From positions 1,049,501 through 1,113,500 of the forward strand of contig JAQISU010000070.1 in assembly GCA_029339505.1 (NCBI GenBank): a stretch of 64,000 nt of DNA, given 5' to 3'. Below, piece by piece: positions 12,403 to 25,019 of the stretch. Origin of the DNA: Unio delphinus. Lineage: Eukaryota; Mollusca; Bivalvia; Unionida; Unionidae. Position numbers and translations under genes: made by a program. The notes under the pieces are model-generated. The model worked only from the letters and a program-made list of their open reading frames with translations. It was not told the origin of the DNA and searched no databases. Numbering within the stretch: the first letter of the stretch is position 1; every line of letters starts with the position of its first letter.

Positions 12403-13406
12403 TCTGCTGTAAAGTGAAACTTCCATTCAGTATGAACAGATACCAAACTGTATAGAGGTGAAACTTCCATTCAGTATTAACAGATGCCAAACTGTATAGA
12501 GGTGAACTTCCATTCAGTATTAACAGATGCCAAACTGTATAGAGGTGAAACTTCCATTCAGTATTAACAGATGCCAAACTGTATAGAGGTGAAACTTCCA
12601 TTCAGTATTAGCAGATGCCAAACTGTATAGAGGTAAAACTTCCATTCAGTATTAACAGATGCCAAACTGTATAGAGGTGAAACTTCCATTCAGTATTAAC
12701 AGATGCCAAACTGTATAGAGGTGAAACTTCCATTCAGTATTAGCAGATGCCAAACTGTATAGAGGTGAAACTTCCATTCAGTATTAACAGATGCCAAACT
12801 GTATAGAGGTGAAACTTCCATTCAGTATTAGCAGATGCCAAACTGTATAGAGGTGAAACTTCCATTCAGTATTAACAGATGCCAAACTGTATAGAGGTGA
12901 AACTTCCATTCAGTATTAGCAGATGCCAAACTGTATAGAGGTAAAACTTCCATTCAGTATTAACAGATGCCAAACTGTATAGAGGTGAAACTTCCATTCA
13001 GTATTAACAGATGCCAAACTGTATAGAGGTGAAACTTCCATTCAGTATTAGCAGATGCCAAACTGTATAGAGGTGAAACTTCCATTCAGTATTAACAGAT
13101 GCCAAACTGTATAGAGGTGAAACTTCCATTCAGTATTAGCAGATGCCAAACTGTATAGAGGTGAAACTTCCATTCAGTATTAACAGATGCCAAACTGTAT
13201 AGAGGTGAAACTTCCATTCAGTATTAACAGATGCCAAACTGTATAGAAGTGAACTTCCATTCAGTATTAACAGATGCCAAACTGTATAGAGGTGAAACTT
13301 CCATTCAGTATTAACAGATGCCAAACTGTATAGAGGTGAAACTTCCATTCAGTATTAGCAGATGCCAAACTGTATAGAGGTGAAACTTCCATTCAGTATT
13401 AACAGT
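12403..13406. repeat. Minisatellite, 44 bp unit, about 23 copies
   Basis: The unit is GTGAAACTTCCATTCAGTAT followed by TAACAGATGCCAAACTGTATAGAG. Copies are nearly identical. The main variants are TTAAC versus TTAGC after CAGTA, GTAAAA versus GTGAAA, and one-base deletions (GTGAACTT). The ordered mixture of AAC and AGC copies suggests block duplications of several units at a time. Confidence 0.97.
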
Positions 13407-13570
13407 AAAAAATCTGACATCTGACCAGCATTATGATGGCTTAATAGTGAAAATAAATTTTGTACAACACATAGCCATTATTTTCAAATGAAGAATGATA
13501 ACATAGAATTACAAGATCTCTTCTTAATGTGTTATCTCACCTGAGAAATTGTGTTATGATGACCACACAG

Positions 13571-13812
13571 AATCTTACTTCTGAGCTGTGCTCTGATAAC
13601 TGTCACAATATCATATTTGAGAACTGTGCTATGATGACTGTCACAATATCATATTTGAGAACTGTGCTATGATGACTGTCACAATATCATATTTGAGAAC
13701 TGCTATGATGACTGTTACAATATCATATTTGAGAACTGTGCTATGATGACTGTCACAATATCATATTTAAGAACTGTGCTATGATGACTGTCACAATATC
13801 ATATTTGAGAAC
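13571..13812. repeat. Minisatellite, 38 bp unit
   Basis: About six copies of GAGAACTGTGCTATGATGAC followed by TGTCACAATATCATATTT. Some copies are shortened by three bases. It is directly followed by a related 39 bp array. Confidence 0.92.
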
Positions 13813-13837
13813 TGCTATTTTGACTCCCATTGGCATC

Positions 13838-14128
13838 TCACTTGCTAACTGAGTTAGACTGACTGCCCACATTATATCACTTGATAACTGTGTTAGGCTG
13901 ACTGCCCACATTATATCGCTTGATAACTGTGTTAGGCTGACTGCCCACATTATATCACTTGATAACTGTGTTAGGCTGACTGCCCACATTATATCACTTG
14001 ATAACTGTGTTAGGCTGACTGCCCACATTATATCACTTGATAACTGTGTTAGGCTGACTGCCCACATTATATCACTTGATAACTGTGTTAGGCTGACTGC
14101 CCACATTATATCGCTTGATAACTCTGCT
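13838..14128. repeat. Minisatellite, 39 bp unit
   Basis: About seven copies of TTGATAACTGTGTTAGGCTG followed by ACTGCCCACATTATATCAC. It shares the layout of the preceding 38 bp array (AACTGTG...TGACTG...CA...ATATCA), so the two probably descend from one ancestor. The open minus-strand frame across it is an artefact of the 39 bp period. Confidence 0.93.
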
Positions 14129-14415
14129 AAGATGACCACAAACGGTATGATGCTTAATTAGGAAATGTGCAATGACTGCCAATGAATATCACTTGGGAAC
14201 TGTGCAATATTGAACAGCCTGTGGTATTTCATTTGAGAACTGCTATGATGATATGATGACAGATTATGGTATTTCATTAAGAACTGTTCTTTGCTGACTG
14301 CCCACAATATCTGACTTTCAAATACCAAATACACTGTACAATGCTCCCTCATACCACTGTCCATGGGAGCCATACAGTATACTGCCATGTAGTGTAATTG
14401 CCTTTTTCTTGAAGT

Positions 14416-14482
14416 ACATACATACATCCATCCATCCATTCATCCATCCATCCATCCATCCATCCATCCATACATACATACA

Positions 14483-14512
<30 letters not shown>
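14416..14512. repeat. Compound microsatellite (CATC)n-(CATA)n
   Basis: Tetranucleotide runs of CATC and CATA, about 97 bp in total. Spurious cysteine/tyrosine-rich open frames arise from it. Confidence 0.95.
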
Positions 14513-14513
<1 letters not shown>

Positions 14514-14514
14514 G

Positions 14515-14632
14515 GCATTATAACAGGAACCATGTTATAACATAATGGCCTTATAAAAGAAATCATGACGTCATAATACAGGGGCTTATAACGGGAATCA
14601 TGTTATAACGAATGGCCTTATAATTTAATGGA
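14515..14632. repeat. Degenerate short tandem repeat
   Basis: Three diverged copies of about 35-55 bp containing CATGTTATAAC and ATGGCCTTATAA. Confidence 0.6.
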
Positions 14633-15314
14633 GTGTTGTAATACCATAGCAACAGTGCTGTTGTTGCCATCCATGGAAAAATGATACCCATATGCATGTA
14701 TTTTCATATAAAAAAAGGCAAAACTTAATATTCCCATGGAATATTCTGGATAGGAAATTACTCAGTTTGCATGCTTCAAACAACAGTAATCAATACAACC
14801 CAAAAGTCTACTGTATCTTAATCAGATTTGCAAATATCAGCTGTGTAGAGAATTTGGTTCCATGCTCTTGTCTTCTTCCTTTCTCATCCATATATGATGG
14901 TTCTAATACTGAACACAGAACAAATTAATGTAGAACTGCATACACACTATAATAGCATTATAGTTGAACTACTCTGAAGCAATATTATTTAACTCATTAA
15001 ATGAGTTACAGCTAGGATGTTTACCAATACTGAATACGGTAAGTCTTGTAAATTTATTGCTAACTTTTCAATTCTGTAACATCAATTAAAAGCTAAAAAC
15101 CCACGAGTTTTCTGCAAAGAGCCAAAGTTTCATAACCTCAGCAAATATGGCTGAATTGTTCCAGTAAATGTTGCAATCACTGTGATGATTTGGGTTTGTG
15201 TTATTCTTCTAAGTTCATCCTAACATTCCATGACATCTTTACTTTTTTCAAACATATCAGTATGCAATGTAAAAAGGAACATCATTTCTATGACCACACA
15301 AATGCAATTCTAGA

Positions 15315-16692
15315 ATTTTATACAGCCACATAAGGGCAAATCTAGGAATGTATACAGCCAGCCACATAAGGGCAAATCTAGGATTGTATACAGCCACATA
15401 AGGGCAAATCTAGGAATGTATACAGCCACATAAGGGCAAATCTAGGAATGTATACAGCCACATAAGGGCAAATCTAGGAATGTATACAGTCAGCCACATA
15501 AGAGCAAATATTGGAATGTATACAGCCACATAAGGACAAAAAATCTGGAATTTTATACAGCCACATAAGGGCAAATCTAAGAATGTATACAGCCACATAA
15601 GGGCAAATCTAGGAATGTATTATCAGCCAAATAAGGGCAAATCTAGGATATAATACAGCCACATAAGGGCAAATAATCTGAGATTGTAACCAACCATATA
15701 TGAGCAAAAATCTAGAACTGTATACATCCACATACTGAATACAATCACCCAGAGGCAAATTTATCATTTTTTTACAGTCACTAAGGGCAAATCTAGGATT
15801 TTCTACAGACACATATTAAGGCAAATCATGGATACACCCACATTGAGGCAAATCTAGGAATTTATAATGACACACAGAGGCAAATCTAGGATATTATACA
15901 ACCACACTAAGGCAAATCTAGGATTTGATACGGCCACAGAGGCTAATTTAGGAATTGATACAGCCACACTGAGGCAAATCTACGAATTGATACAGCCACA
16001 CTGAGGCAAATCTAGGAATTTATAATGACACACTGAGGCAAATTTAGGATTTGATGCAGCCACACTGAGGCAAATCTAGGAATTTATAATGACACACTGA
16101 GGCAAATCTAGGAATTTATAATGACACACTGAGGCAAATTTAGGATTTGATGTAGCCACACTAAGGCAAATTTAGGAATTGATACTGCCACACTGAGGCA
16201 AATCTAGTAATTTATAATGACACACAGAGGCAAATCTAGAATATTATACAACCACACTGAGGCAAATTTAGGATCAAATTACAGCCACACTGAGGCAAAT
16301 TTAGAAATTGATACAGCCACACTGAGGCAAATCTAGGATTTGATACAGCCACACTAAGGTAAATTTATGATTTTTATACAGCCACACTGAGGCAAATTTA
16401 GGATATTATACAGCCACACTGAGTTAAATTTAGGATATTATACAACCACACTGAGTTAAATTTAGGATATTATACAGCCACACTGAGGCAAATTTAGGAT
16501 ATTATACAACCACACTGAGGCAAATTTAGGATATTATACAACCACAATGAGGCAAATTTAGGATATTATACTGCCACACTGAGGTAAATTTAGGATATTA
16601 TACAGCCACACTGAGACAAATTTAGGATATTATACAACCACACTGAGGCAAATTTAGGATTTGATACAGCCACACTGAGGCAAATTTAGGAT
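15315..16692. repeat. Large minisatellite, about 32 bp unit, two subfamilies
   Basis: Roughly 42 copies. The left third carries ACAGCCACATAAGGGCAAATC then TAGGAATGTAT. From about 15830 onward the form is CACACTGAGGCAAATTTAGG then ATATTATACAGC or ATTTATAATGA. The switch from CATAAGGG to CACTGAGG marks two separately homogenised blocks of one array. Confidence 0.95.
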
Positions 16693-17995
16693 AAAGTGAA
16701 TCAACTGGAAACAAAAGAGGTGTGGCCAGCTAAAACCTCTTCAACCTCCTCTGGATAATGTTCTTATCGTGGTTTATTATAGGGTGTGCCACTGAATGAT
16801 TCACATCTCTTGAAAATCACACCCAAAATTTAACCAAATGCACACAAAAATTGGCACAAAATTTGCAAGCCTTAAATTTGTTTCCCACATTATATTTTGC
16901 CTATATTCCAACATTAATGTTAAGTCAACAGGTAAAGCTGGTTAGTTGAGGTATTTATTATTTTTATTCAGTCTTTATAAAAATTGGACTGAGGTATTTA
17001 ATGTAATGATGAAGGTGTCTACTCAGCTCATTGGAAGAGACACTAATCGAAAATTAATGATTCTTTTTAACAAACTGGAAATTACTTTTGGTAAATTTCC
17101 CAATACATCTGAATTATCTTACAGTCATGTTCCAACAAATGTCACTGATTCAGTGACCATCACAAGATTAATGCTGATAATCTGACGAACACTGAGAAGG
17201 CAAGGAAAAAGACGAGGGGCAATTACTGAACTGGCAGTAAAACCCAATTTTCTTCCACCTACGTAGATACAAATTATTGAACCAGGCCTGAATGCAAACA
17301 GGAAATTCCTGCTCATTTTAATAACATAATGAGCATTTTCTGCTTGGCTAACCCAGACAGTTGCAAATCTCAATCCATCAGGATTGCAGCAAAACTATAT
17401 TTCTGTCATGGAGCTAAAGTCTAGGTTTCAACTAATGCTGAAACCTTGCAGTCATGAATGGATTTTATTAATTTGACTACAGTATCAGCATAATACTCTG
17501 GTCTAGAATTCTAAGTGATCCGATTAAATAAGTTGTAAAGCATGTCTGGTTTGCATTTGCTGGTACTGTATATTTACCATATATTTTGTCATGGTACAGT
17601 ATAATTTCTATTTCTGTGGTTCCAAAAGGATACAAAAATTGTTCATTCACAGTGTTATCTTCTAATAATGGGGGACATGTTACTACTGCATATTGCTCAT
17701 CATGGCAATTTCTGATAATATACAAGCCATTCCTTAATTTTCTCAAAATGGTATGTGTTGTATCATTCAATTGTTTTGATAAACTCCCCACATCCAACAC
17801 TACTGACCAGTGTTTCCCTTTACCCTCATTTGCACTTCAGAGACCCCAAATTTCTAATCTGACCCCGAGTTCTGATACCAAAATTTGTTTTCTACTCAGT
17901 CTGACTTCCACTTTTGACACCAAGGAGAATTTTGACCCTCAGTATTGTACCCCTAGGGGATACACTGCTACTGACTAGTGACTGAGCTGCAGTGG
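16693..17995. other. Spacer with one dispersed repeat, no supported gene
   Basis: Contains the dispersed repeat at 17213-17365. Both strands are moderately open at 17477-17978 (minus-strand frame of 107 codons, plus-strand frame of 130 codons). There are no recognisable motifs and no convincing splice structure, so neither is called. Confidence 0.4.
17213..17365. repeat. Dispersed repeat, second copy of the 10006-10145 family
   Basis: Contains GTAAAACCCAATTTTCTTCC, CACCTACGTAGATACAAATT and GCAAACAGGAAATTCCTGCT, matching the 10 kb copy with scattered substitutions. Confidence 0.75.
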
Positions 17996-19335
17996 TTCCT
18001 CTTACAAATTTATAATGGACCATGTCAAAGATTCCTCTAACAAACTTACAATGCACTATGCCAAAGAGTCTTCTTAAAAACTTACAATGGACCATGCCAA
18101 AAGATTCCTCTTACAAACTTACAATGGACCATGCCAAAAGATTCCTCTTACAAACTTACAATGGATCATGTCAAAGATTCCTCTTACAAACTTACAATCG
18201 ACCATGCCAAAATATTCCTCTTACAAACTTACGATAGACCATGCCAAAGACTCTTCTCAGAAACTTACAATGGACAATGCCAAAAGATTACTCTTACAAA
18301 CATACAATGGACCATGCCAAAAATTCCTCTTACAAACATACAATGGACAATGCCAAAGATTCCTCTTACAAACATACAATGGACCATGCCAAAGATTCCT
18401 CTTACAAACATACAATGGACCATGCCAAACGATTAATCTTACAAACTTTCAATGGACCATGCCAAAAGATTCCTCTTACAAACATACAATGGACCATGCC
18501 AAAGATTCCTCTAACAAACTTACAATGGACCATGGTAAAAATTCCTCTTACAAATTTATAATGGACCATGGCAAAGATTCATCTAACAAACTTACAATGG
18601 ACCATGGTAAAAATTCTTCTTACAAACTTACAATGGACTATGGCAAAGATTCCTCTTACAAACTTACAATGGACCACGCCAAAGATTCCTCTAACAAACT
18701 TACAATGGACCATGGCAAAGATTCCTCTTACAAACTTACAATGGACCATGCCAAAAGATTCCTCTTACAAACTTACAATGGATCATGTCAAAGATTCCTC
18801 TTACAAACTTACAATCGACCATACCAAAATATTCCTCTTACAAACTTACGATAGACCATGCCAAAGACTCTTCTCAGAAACTTACAATGGACAATGCCAA
18901 AAGATTACTCTTACAAACATACAATGGACCATGCCAAAGATTCCTCTTACAAACATACAATGGACCATGCCAAAGATTCCTCTTACAAACATACAATGGA
19001 CCATGCCAAACGATTAATCTTACAAACTTTCAATGGACCATGCCAAAAGATTCCTCTTACAAACATACAATGGACCATGCCAAAGATTCCTCTAACAAAC
19101 TTACAATGGACCATGGTAAAAATTCCTCTTACAAATTTATAATGGACCATGGCAAAGATTCCTCTAACAAACTTACAATGGACCATGGTAAAAATTCCTC
19201 TTACAAACTTACAATGGACCATGGCAAAGATTCCTCTTACAAACTTACAATGGACCACGCCAAAGATTCCTCTAACAAACTTACAATGGACCATGGCAAA
19301 GATTCCTCTTACAAACTTACAATGGACCATGCCAA
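17996..19335. repeat. Satellite-like array, 36 bp unit with a 617 bp higher-order repeat
   Basis: About 37 copies of CCATGCCAAAGATTCCTCTT followed by ACAAACTTACAATGGA. An unusual run of variant units (ATGGATCATG, then AATCGACCAT, then CGATAGACCATG, then CTTCTCAG) occurs at 18161 and again at 18778. About 17 units were therefore duplicated as one 617 bp block. Frames on both strands stay open because 36 is a multiple of 3; these repetitive peptides are not considered genes. The array ends about 90 bp before the hAT element. Confidence 0.96.
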
Positions 19336-19428
19336 AGATACTTCTTCATCATTGTGTAATAATTTTTCCTGCCTTTGAAATTTTAAATGGCGGGCAAGGC
19401 TTTTCATTTATTTCTGATGCCATAAATG

Positions 19429-22400
19429 CATACATGCCAACCCCTGACGAGGAAAAAGTGTAATCCAAGTGGTCAAAAAGAGGAATCCAAGCAGAAAAAG
19501 AGTAATCCACATATAACATACTACAATTACAATTAACAATGATTTATTTGCTTTTCTCGTCTTTTATCATTCATTAATGGTTCAAGTGTTCATATGTAGC
19601 ACTTTTAGCTTTAGAAAGCAACAGATTGTCATGTTGCATTTCAAAAAATTTTGTACCAGCTGAGGCCATGAATGTTTTGCATACCAGTAGAGCACTCATT
19701 ACTGGGTTACTTAGCCTGGACCTGAATTCAGTTTTATTTTTGTTAACAACACTGAACAATCTCTCACAGTCAGCATTAGAATGGTAAAGAACCAATATTC
19801 CTTTCATAACCTGACAAAGAAGAGGAAATTTATTTCTTCCAGTGATAGAGTCTTTTAGCTGGGAAATAAGGTGCCATTGCACATCAACTCTATCTGCATT
19901 AAGTATATTGTCAGGTAGAATCCCAACTTGATACTTCAGGAATTCTTCTTCCAGATGATCCAAGTTAGACAAGGGTGGCAATAGAAAGGGATATCTCTTG
20001 ACAAAGAATCTAACACTTTTGAAGCTTTTTGACTGTCTTTCATTTACATAAGCAACTGAAGCATTTAAAAGCAGTTCATCTCCATATGGGAATTTATGGA
20101 GCATGTAATCACAGGCTGTAGCATAATAATCTCTAACATTATCATAGAACATCTTCACAGGAAGAGTAGAATTGTGTTCTATGAATTCTCTTGCTTCTGC
20201 ACCAATAGCTAGATCTTCATTATCTTTCTGGTTTGCATGGTCATGAAAGTCAATATCAGTTAAAAGTTTGGCTGATGCGATGATTTCTGGCTTAATAAAC
20301 CTTATTAGCAAATCTGACAACTGGTTTGACAGAATCTTGTGCATAATATGAATGCATGGTTCTTCTTTCTGCAAGACATTTGCTGCATCAAACAATGGAA
20401 TGGCACTCTTCATAAACAAGCAGTACAGTTTTGTAACTGGATCATTAAGCTTTTTGTAAACCATCTCACATGCTAGTTTTGCCCTTTGAAGTATGAGAAG
20501 ATCCAGTATGCTTTTTAACAGATTCATACTCTGAAGAACCTGATCCAGATGGCTGATGAAATTTTATGTCAAAAGATTTATCTTTCAGAGTCATGGTCTG
20601 AGCCTGGAGGCCCTCTAGCTGGATAGATAGAGGCCTCTCAAATAAAAATTCCATGGATTTAAATTTCTTTCTTTCTGCTACACCAATCTCTTTATTGTTA
20701 GTATGTCTGTCTATACTTTCATCTCTTGTTCTCTTCTGACTTGCAATAACAGATTCTGCTTTTGTACCACTCTTCTTCACTTTTCCACCATGTTTTCTCT
20801 GTGCAGATTCACTTTCAGTTTGAAAGAATGCTTGTAATGCATCCCAAAGCTCAAGTAAACACATTTGCCAAGGGATAACCATCTTGTACACACATGCTTT
20901 ATAACTTTATAGTCTTCAAGATCAAACTGATCTTGTAACAACTTTAGAGCCTGTTTCCTTTTACTATTTTTCTCCAAATAATAGTAGATATCTATTAATA
21001 AATGGCCAATATCTACTTCTAATTTATCAGCAGCCTTACCAGCAGCAAGGTGCATCAAATGACAGGGGCAACCTGTTATGAACACTGATGGAGACATTTT
21101 CAAAATATAGGATGCAACTCCTTTATGAATTCCAGTCATCACTGATGCATTATCAGCTGCAAACCCCATACAGTTCTGCCAACTTGTCATGTTTCTTCAA
21201 AATATTGTCAAGCAAATCAAAAATTTTTGTCCAGTGGAATCTACTGTTAATTCTGGTAAAGAAAGAAGAACACTCATGACTTTGCCTTTTTCACTGTCAA
21301 AGTATCTAACACATACTGGGTACAACTTTTTAACATCATAATCACAACTCCCGCCTGTGGCAATACTAAACGGCCCAATTTTCATTGCTTCTGCAATTTT
21401 AAGTGAAGTATCTTCTGCTAGGCACCGAACAATGTGAGATGATTTTGTTCTTGCACAAGCATATTTTTCCGCAATTTTCGAATCAGGAAACATCCGCTTG
21501 AACAAGGGACCAACGTGGTCTGCTACCGCCAAGTGTAGTCCGTGTTCTATTAAAACCTCGGTAAATAAGAAGTTACCTTAGTATTAGAGTTCGTAAGGCG
21601 AGCTAATTCGATGTGTTTCCTTGTTTTCACGTGTTTTTCCACATCAAATTTACCACCATGACCAATGCTAAAATCATTTCCGCAGTCTGCAATGAGCATG
21701 ATGCTGTCCTAGAATGGAACGCTGTATTATGCCATTCATATATTTATCTTTGAATCTTTGGAGGACTCGTTGTTTTGCTTTTTTTCTGATCCATCTGCGA
21801 AATTTTTGGGGGAAAAAATGTGCTCTAACATACACAAAGACTAGAATCCATCTTAACATCTGAAGCCATTTAGCGCCAACGATTAGACGTCACGTGATGA
21901 TGCCCTCGTCGTGTTTGGAGGATTGATTACATTTTGCTTTGTTTATTATTGACTTTTTCTAACCCATCTGTGAAATTATTTAAGAGATATTTTTTGCACT
22001 CATAAACGCATTGAGAATTTTTTAATACTTTTTAGCGCAAAAAAAAACTTTTAGACTGGTTCTGCACTATACAAAATTAGAACAAAGAGTATGTGCATAA
22101 TGATTTCAACAAAATAGAAACCAGTCTGTTCTCTCCTCACTAAGCCGCTATAAATAGAATATGAGGTCGAAAGTTTGAAAGTATCTTAGTAACATGATAG
22201 TTGCTATAAATAGAACATGAATATTAGGAAAGTCCACGGACAAGTATACTCGTATATCGTAGTTATGTAGAAGCGGGGTATTTTTTAATTAAAAATAAAA
22301 CAGTATGTAAAAAATAAAGTAATGCTAATAAAAACGAAAATTTTTTTTTTTTCGCAAGATGGATATATCGAAAAAGCGTAATCTATAAACGTTAACGCGT

Positions 22401-22464
22401 AAAGCGGAATTTAGTGGGAAAAAGCGTAATGATTACGCCAAAAGCGTAATGGTTGGCATGTATG
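19429..22464 (-). mobile_element. hAT-superfamily DNA transposon, 3.04 kb, with TIRs
   Basis: Both ends carry a perfect 14 bp inverted repeat, CATACATGCCAACC at 19429-19442 and its complement at 22451-22464. Each end is flanked by TAAATG (19423-19428 and 22465-22470), a possible 6 bp target duplication. Near both ends the motif AAAAAGNGTAAT recurs: about 19454 and 19496 on the left, and about 22370, 22420 and 22440 on the right. These are candidate transposase-binding repeats. The interior holds a decayed hAT transposase on the minus strand. hAT elements usually make 8 bp duplications, so the 6 bp call needs comparison with an empty site. Confidence 0.85.
19574..21861 (-). pseudogene. hAT transposase, broken by frameshifts
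   Basis: Read from high to low coordinates. At 21620-21860 lies a BED/TTF-like zinc-finger region (IADCGNDFSIGHGGKFDVEK, with His residues after it) split by a shift inside its Cys-x2-Cys pair. At 21197-21532 comes PDSKIAEKYACARTKSSHIV. At 20777-21190 are the catalytic-core-like GFAADNASVMTG, GCPCHLMHLAA and VCTRWLSLGK. At 20466-20891 is a Lys/Ser-rich linker. At 19574-20527 is the C-terminal dimerisation region with HSNADCERLFSVVNKNKTEF. At least four frame changes are needed, so no active enzyme is made. The order of motifs and the NADCERLFS signature are typical of hAT transposases. Confidence 0.88.
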
Positions 22465-23169
22465 TAAATGATTAAAAATTGAAGCAATAAATAAACAAGA
22501 CAAAAAAGACTTGGAATACAATAGACAGAAACAAGCATCTCAGTAAGATCAACTTCAAGATAAATGGCGGAACAATAATTGAAGACTGTCACACTGCTGA
22601 ATATTTACCATGAGAAAACAATTGTGTATGTAAATTGAATGCAATGCTGCTGACTAGAATCAACATTTGCCTCAATCCATTATAGTTCATCCTTGATTGT
22701 TCATTTCATTGATCAAGACAGAGAGACTGACTACCCATTAATCATGCACTTGAACTGATGATGTTTAGTTGTTATCTGGGATGGTGGTTGTTATGAGGAT
22801 AGTCTGGGATGGGAAAGTATACCAGCACTTTATTACCTATTGCTTCTGACTCACTATTGATGAAAAATGTGAACTTGTAGAATGTTTTAAAAAAAACATT
22901 AAAACCTGTGCAGCACACAATTAGTCACTTATAACTATTCCAAGAAATGTGTTCATGGAACACAAACACACCCCTCAAGAAAAGGTCTATTACAAATAGT
23001 TGTACCAATAATGCTCAAAACAATTTGGCTTATAAAAATATTGGTAGAATCACTGGCTCACTGGTAGGTTATTTTGTTGTTTGTACTAAACATAAATACC
23101 CAATTCTATATTTGTTTATGGCTTGGACTGATTCTGCATCAGATTTAAAGGTAACTCAGTTTTCCCTCC

Positions 23170-23360
23170 TGCAAATTTTCAGACTGTGACATTAATCTAC
23201 TAAATACATAAAAGAGGCACAATCTGCCCACTTTGTCAGACTGTCATGTTAATTCACTGAATACATAAAAGAGGCAATACAGAATCTGCCCACTTTGTCA
23301 GACTGTCATGTTAATTCACTGAATACATAAAACAGGCAATACAGAATCTGCCCACTTTGT
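23170..23360. repeat. Tandem repeat, about 62 bp unit
   Basis: Nearly three copies of CAGACTGTCATGTTAATTCA followed by CTGAATACATAAAAGAGGCA and AATCTGCCCACTTTGT. The first copy is shorter. Confidence 0.85.
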
Positions 23361-24172
23361 GTCATATATTCAATCACATCTAAAGTACATTATACAAATA
23401 TTTACATTTATCTTGCAAACATCAAATATGGTTAAAATCTTCCATTAACAAATTTTTACAAAATGGTGGTTAGTTTTTTTAATGCAATTCTAACACATTG
23501 TCAAATTTGTTATGCAGAGGAAATGGGGCTAAATGCCTCTGATATGGGCATACCAATGCAGATGACACAGGCTATCAAACTCATGAATACAAGCCCAACC
23601 CTCAACTAAATAAGCAACTGCAACTCCGTGCCTTTAGTAAAGCAATAAAGTATGCATAAATTATAAAACCTTTTCTCTAGAGCACAAACTGAATTACCTC
23701 CCTTGGCTTCAATGTTATCTATGATGCCATTTTTTGAATGAAATGAACATAATTTACTGTGGAAGCACATTGAAGGTTTTGTGGTTTCAATGCGAAAATA
23801 ATGCTATTGTGGTCACACTTTTTGATAAAAAGAAACACTTAAAAGGAAATTTTTTTTCTTTTTTCACAGTATCTTGAGAAAAACAGCAAAATATTGATTG
23901 AGCAATATACAACTATGTGGTAACTCTGATGTATCACTGTGATTACTACTTGCTCTTAATTGAGGCATACAGAAACTCTGAAAAACGAATTTAGACAGAT
24001 TTGGCAAATGAATTTGGTATAACCTTAACTCGGACAGGAACTGAATAAAGGGAAGATATAAAGTGAGAGAAGAATGTTGAGAAATATTTAATCCTCTTTC
24101 TGTGTATGGGGATTAAAAGTGAACGCACAATTCAATTGACAATGTTTAAAGATTTACACGGATTCATTATAA

Positions 24173-24214
24173 AAAGATTACATTTAAAGATTACATTTAA
24201 AGATTACATTTAAA
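24173..24214. repeat. 13 bp tandem repeat
   Basis: AAAGATTACATTT is repeated about three times in a row. Confidence 0.85.
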
Positions 24215-24545
24215 GGTGTTTCTGTTAATTACCATTGCAGTCAACAACAAGTCTAAAAAAGAGATACTGCCTATAATTTTACCAAACACTAAGTACCTTA
24301 TTTACCATAAACATTTGCTTAAACAGCCAAATGCACAGACCCTGACATGCCAACATTTAAAGCATAAGCAGATCTGGGTATATGAAGTTAATCAGTTAGC
24401 AGTAATCAGAATAACACACAGCATATTATGATTGTCAAATCAGGGTCTATGTTGTTCAATTTATAAGCAAAAATATATAGTACAATTTTTTCTTTGTGAC
24501 TTATTGATGACATCATAGAAAGGTTAGAGGAAAACATATCTTTAA

Positions 24546-24936
24546 CACATTAACCCCTGGAGGTTTTTGCTGTTTTCACATAAAATGCGAGTAGGAAACA
24601 AAACGTTGGGGACTATTTCTGAATACATCCTAATACATCAATTTCCATGCAAACTTTGGGGACTATTTCTGAATACATCCTAATACATTAATTTCCATGC
24701 AATATTCTGTAAGAAAAATGGCTAGTTGTGCTAAAGAAAATGATTTTTAATGGTTAGATTGTTGGCACATGAGCAGAAGGTGAAAAAACAAGACTTTTTT
24801 GATTTTTTTTTGTTTAACATACCCATAATTTTCGTATGGAGAAGACTCTATATTCAAAATGTCAACCTCATCATACAGACCTTGGAAGAAGGCTACTACC
24901 TCATGATCAGTAAAGTCGTCGCTAGGGGTTAATGTG
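24546..24936. mobile_element. TTAA-flanked MITE, piggyBac-like, 391 bp
   Basis: Terminal inverted repeats CACATTAACCCCT (24546-24558) and its exact complement (24924-24936) are each flanked directly by TTAA (24542-24545 and 24937-24940). TTAA is the target duplication of piggyBac transposons. No transposase is encoded. A 51 bp two-copy tandem repeat (TTTGGGGACTATTTCTGAAT) lies inside at about 24600-24700. A minus-strand open frame reads across the right half, but it begins in the TIR and is judged fortuitous. Confidence 0.7.
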
Positions 24937-25019
24937 TTAACAAGCAGGGATTGTAAAAATGCAATAGAATTCTTCCATACTATCACAATATTCATCAGCT
25001 CTACTCGTGTAGCTAATGT

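Larger units (their letters stand above)
22473..24541. other. AT-rich spacer with small duplications
   Basis: No supported gene. It holds a 62 bp tandem repeat (23170-23360), a 13 bp tandem repeat (24173-24214) and a foldback-family relic near 24360-24450 (CAGATCTGGGTATATGAAGT and GGGTCTATGTTGTTCAA). Confidence 0.5.

Noticed and set aside
13753..14139. 128-codon minus-strand frame
   Set aside because: Driven by the 39 bp and 38 bp repeats.
12403..16692. Regular repeats that could suggest a CRISPR array
   Set aside because: Units are directly adjacent with no unique spacers, the genome is eukaryotic, and there are no cas genes.
17477..17978. Open frames on both strands (107 and 130 codons)
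   Set aside because: No recognisable domain, and neither strand has convincing gene structure; left as undetermined spacer.
18022..19463. Many long overlapping open frames on both strands, up to 255 codons
   Set aside because: They repeat the same 12-residue peptide because the DNA is a 36 bp array. There is no independent codon or domain evidence.
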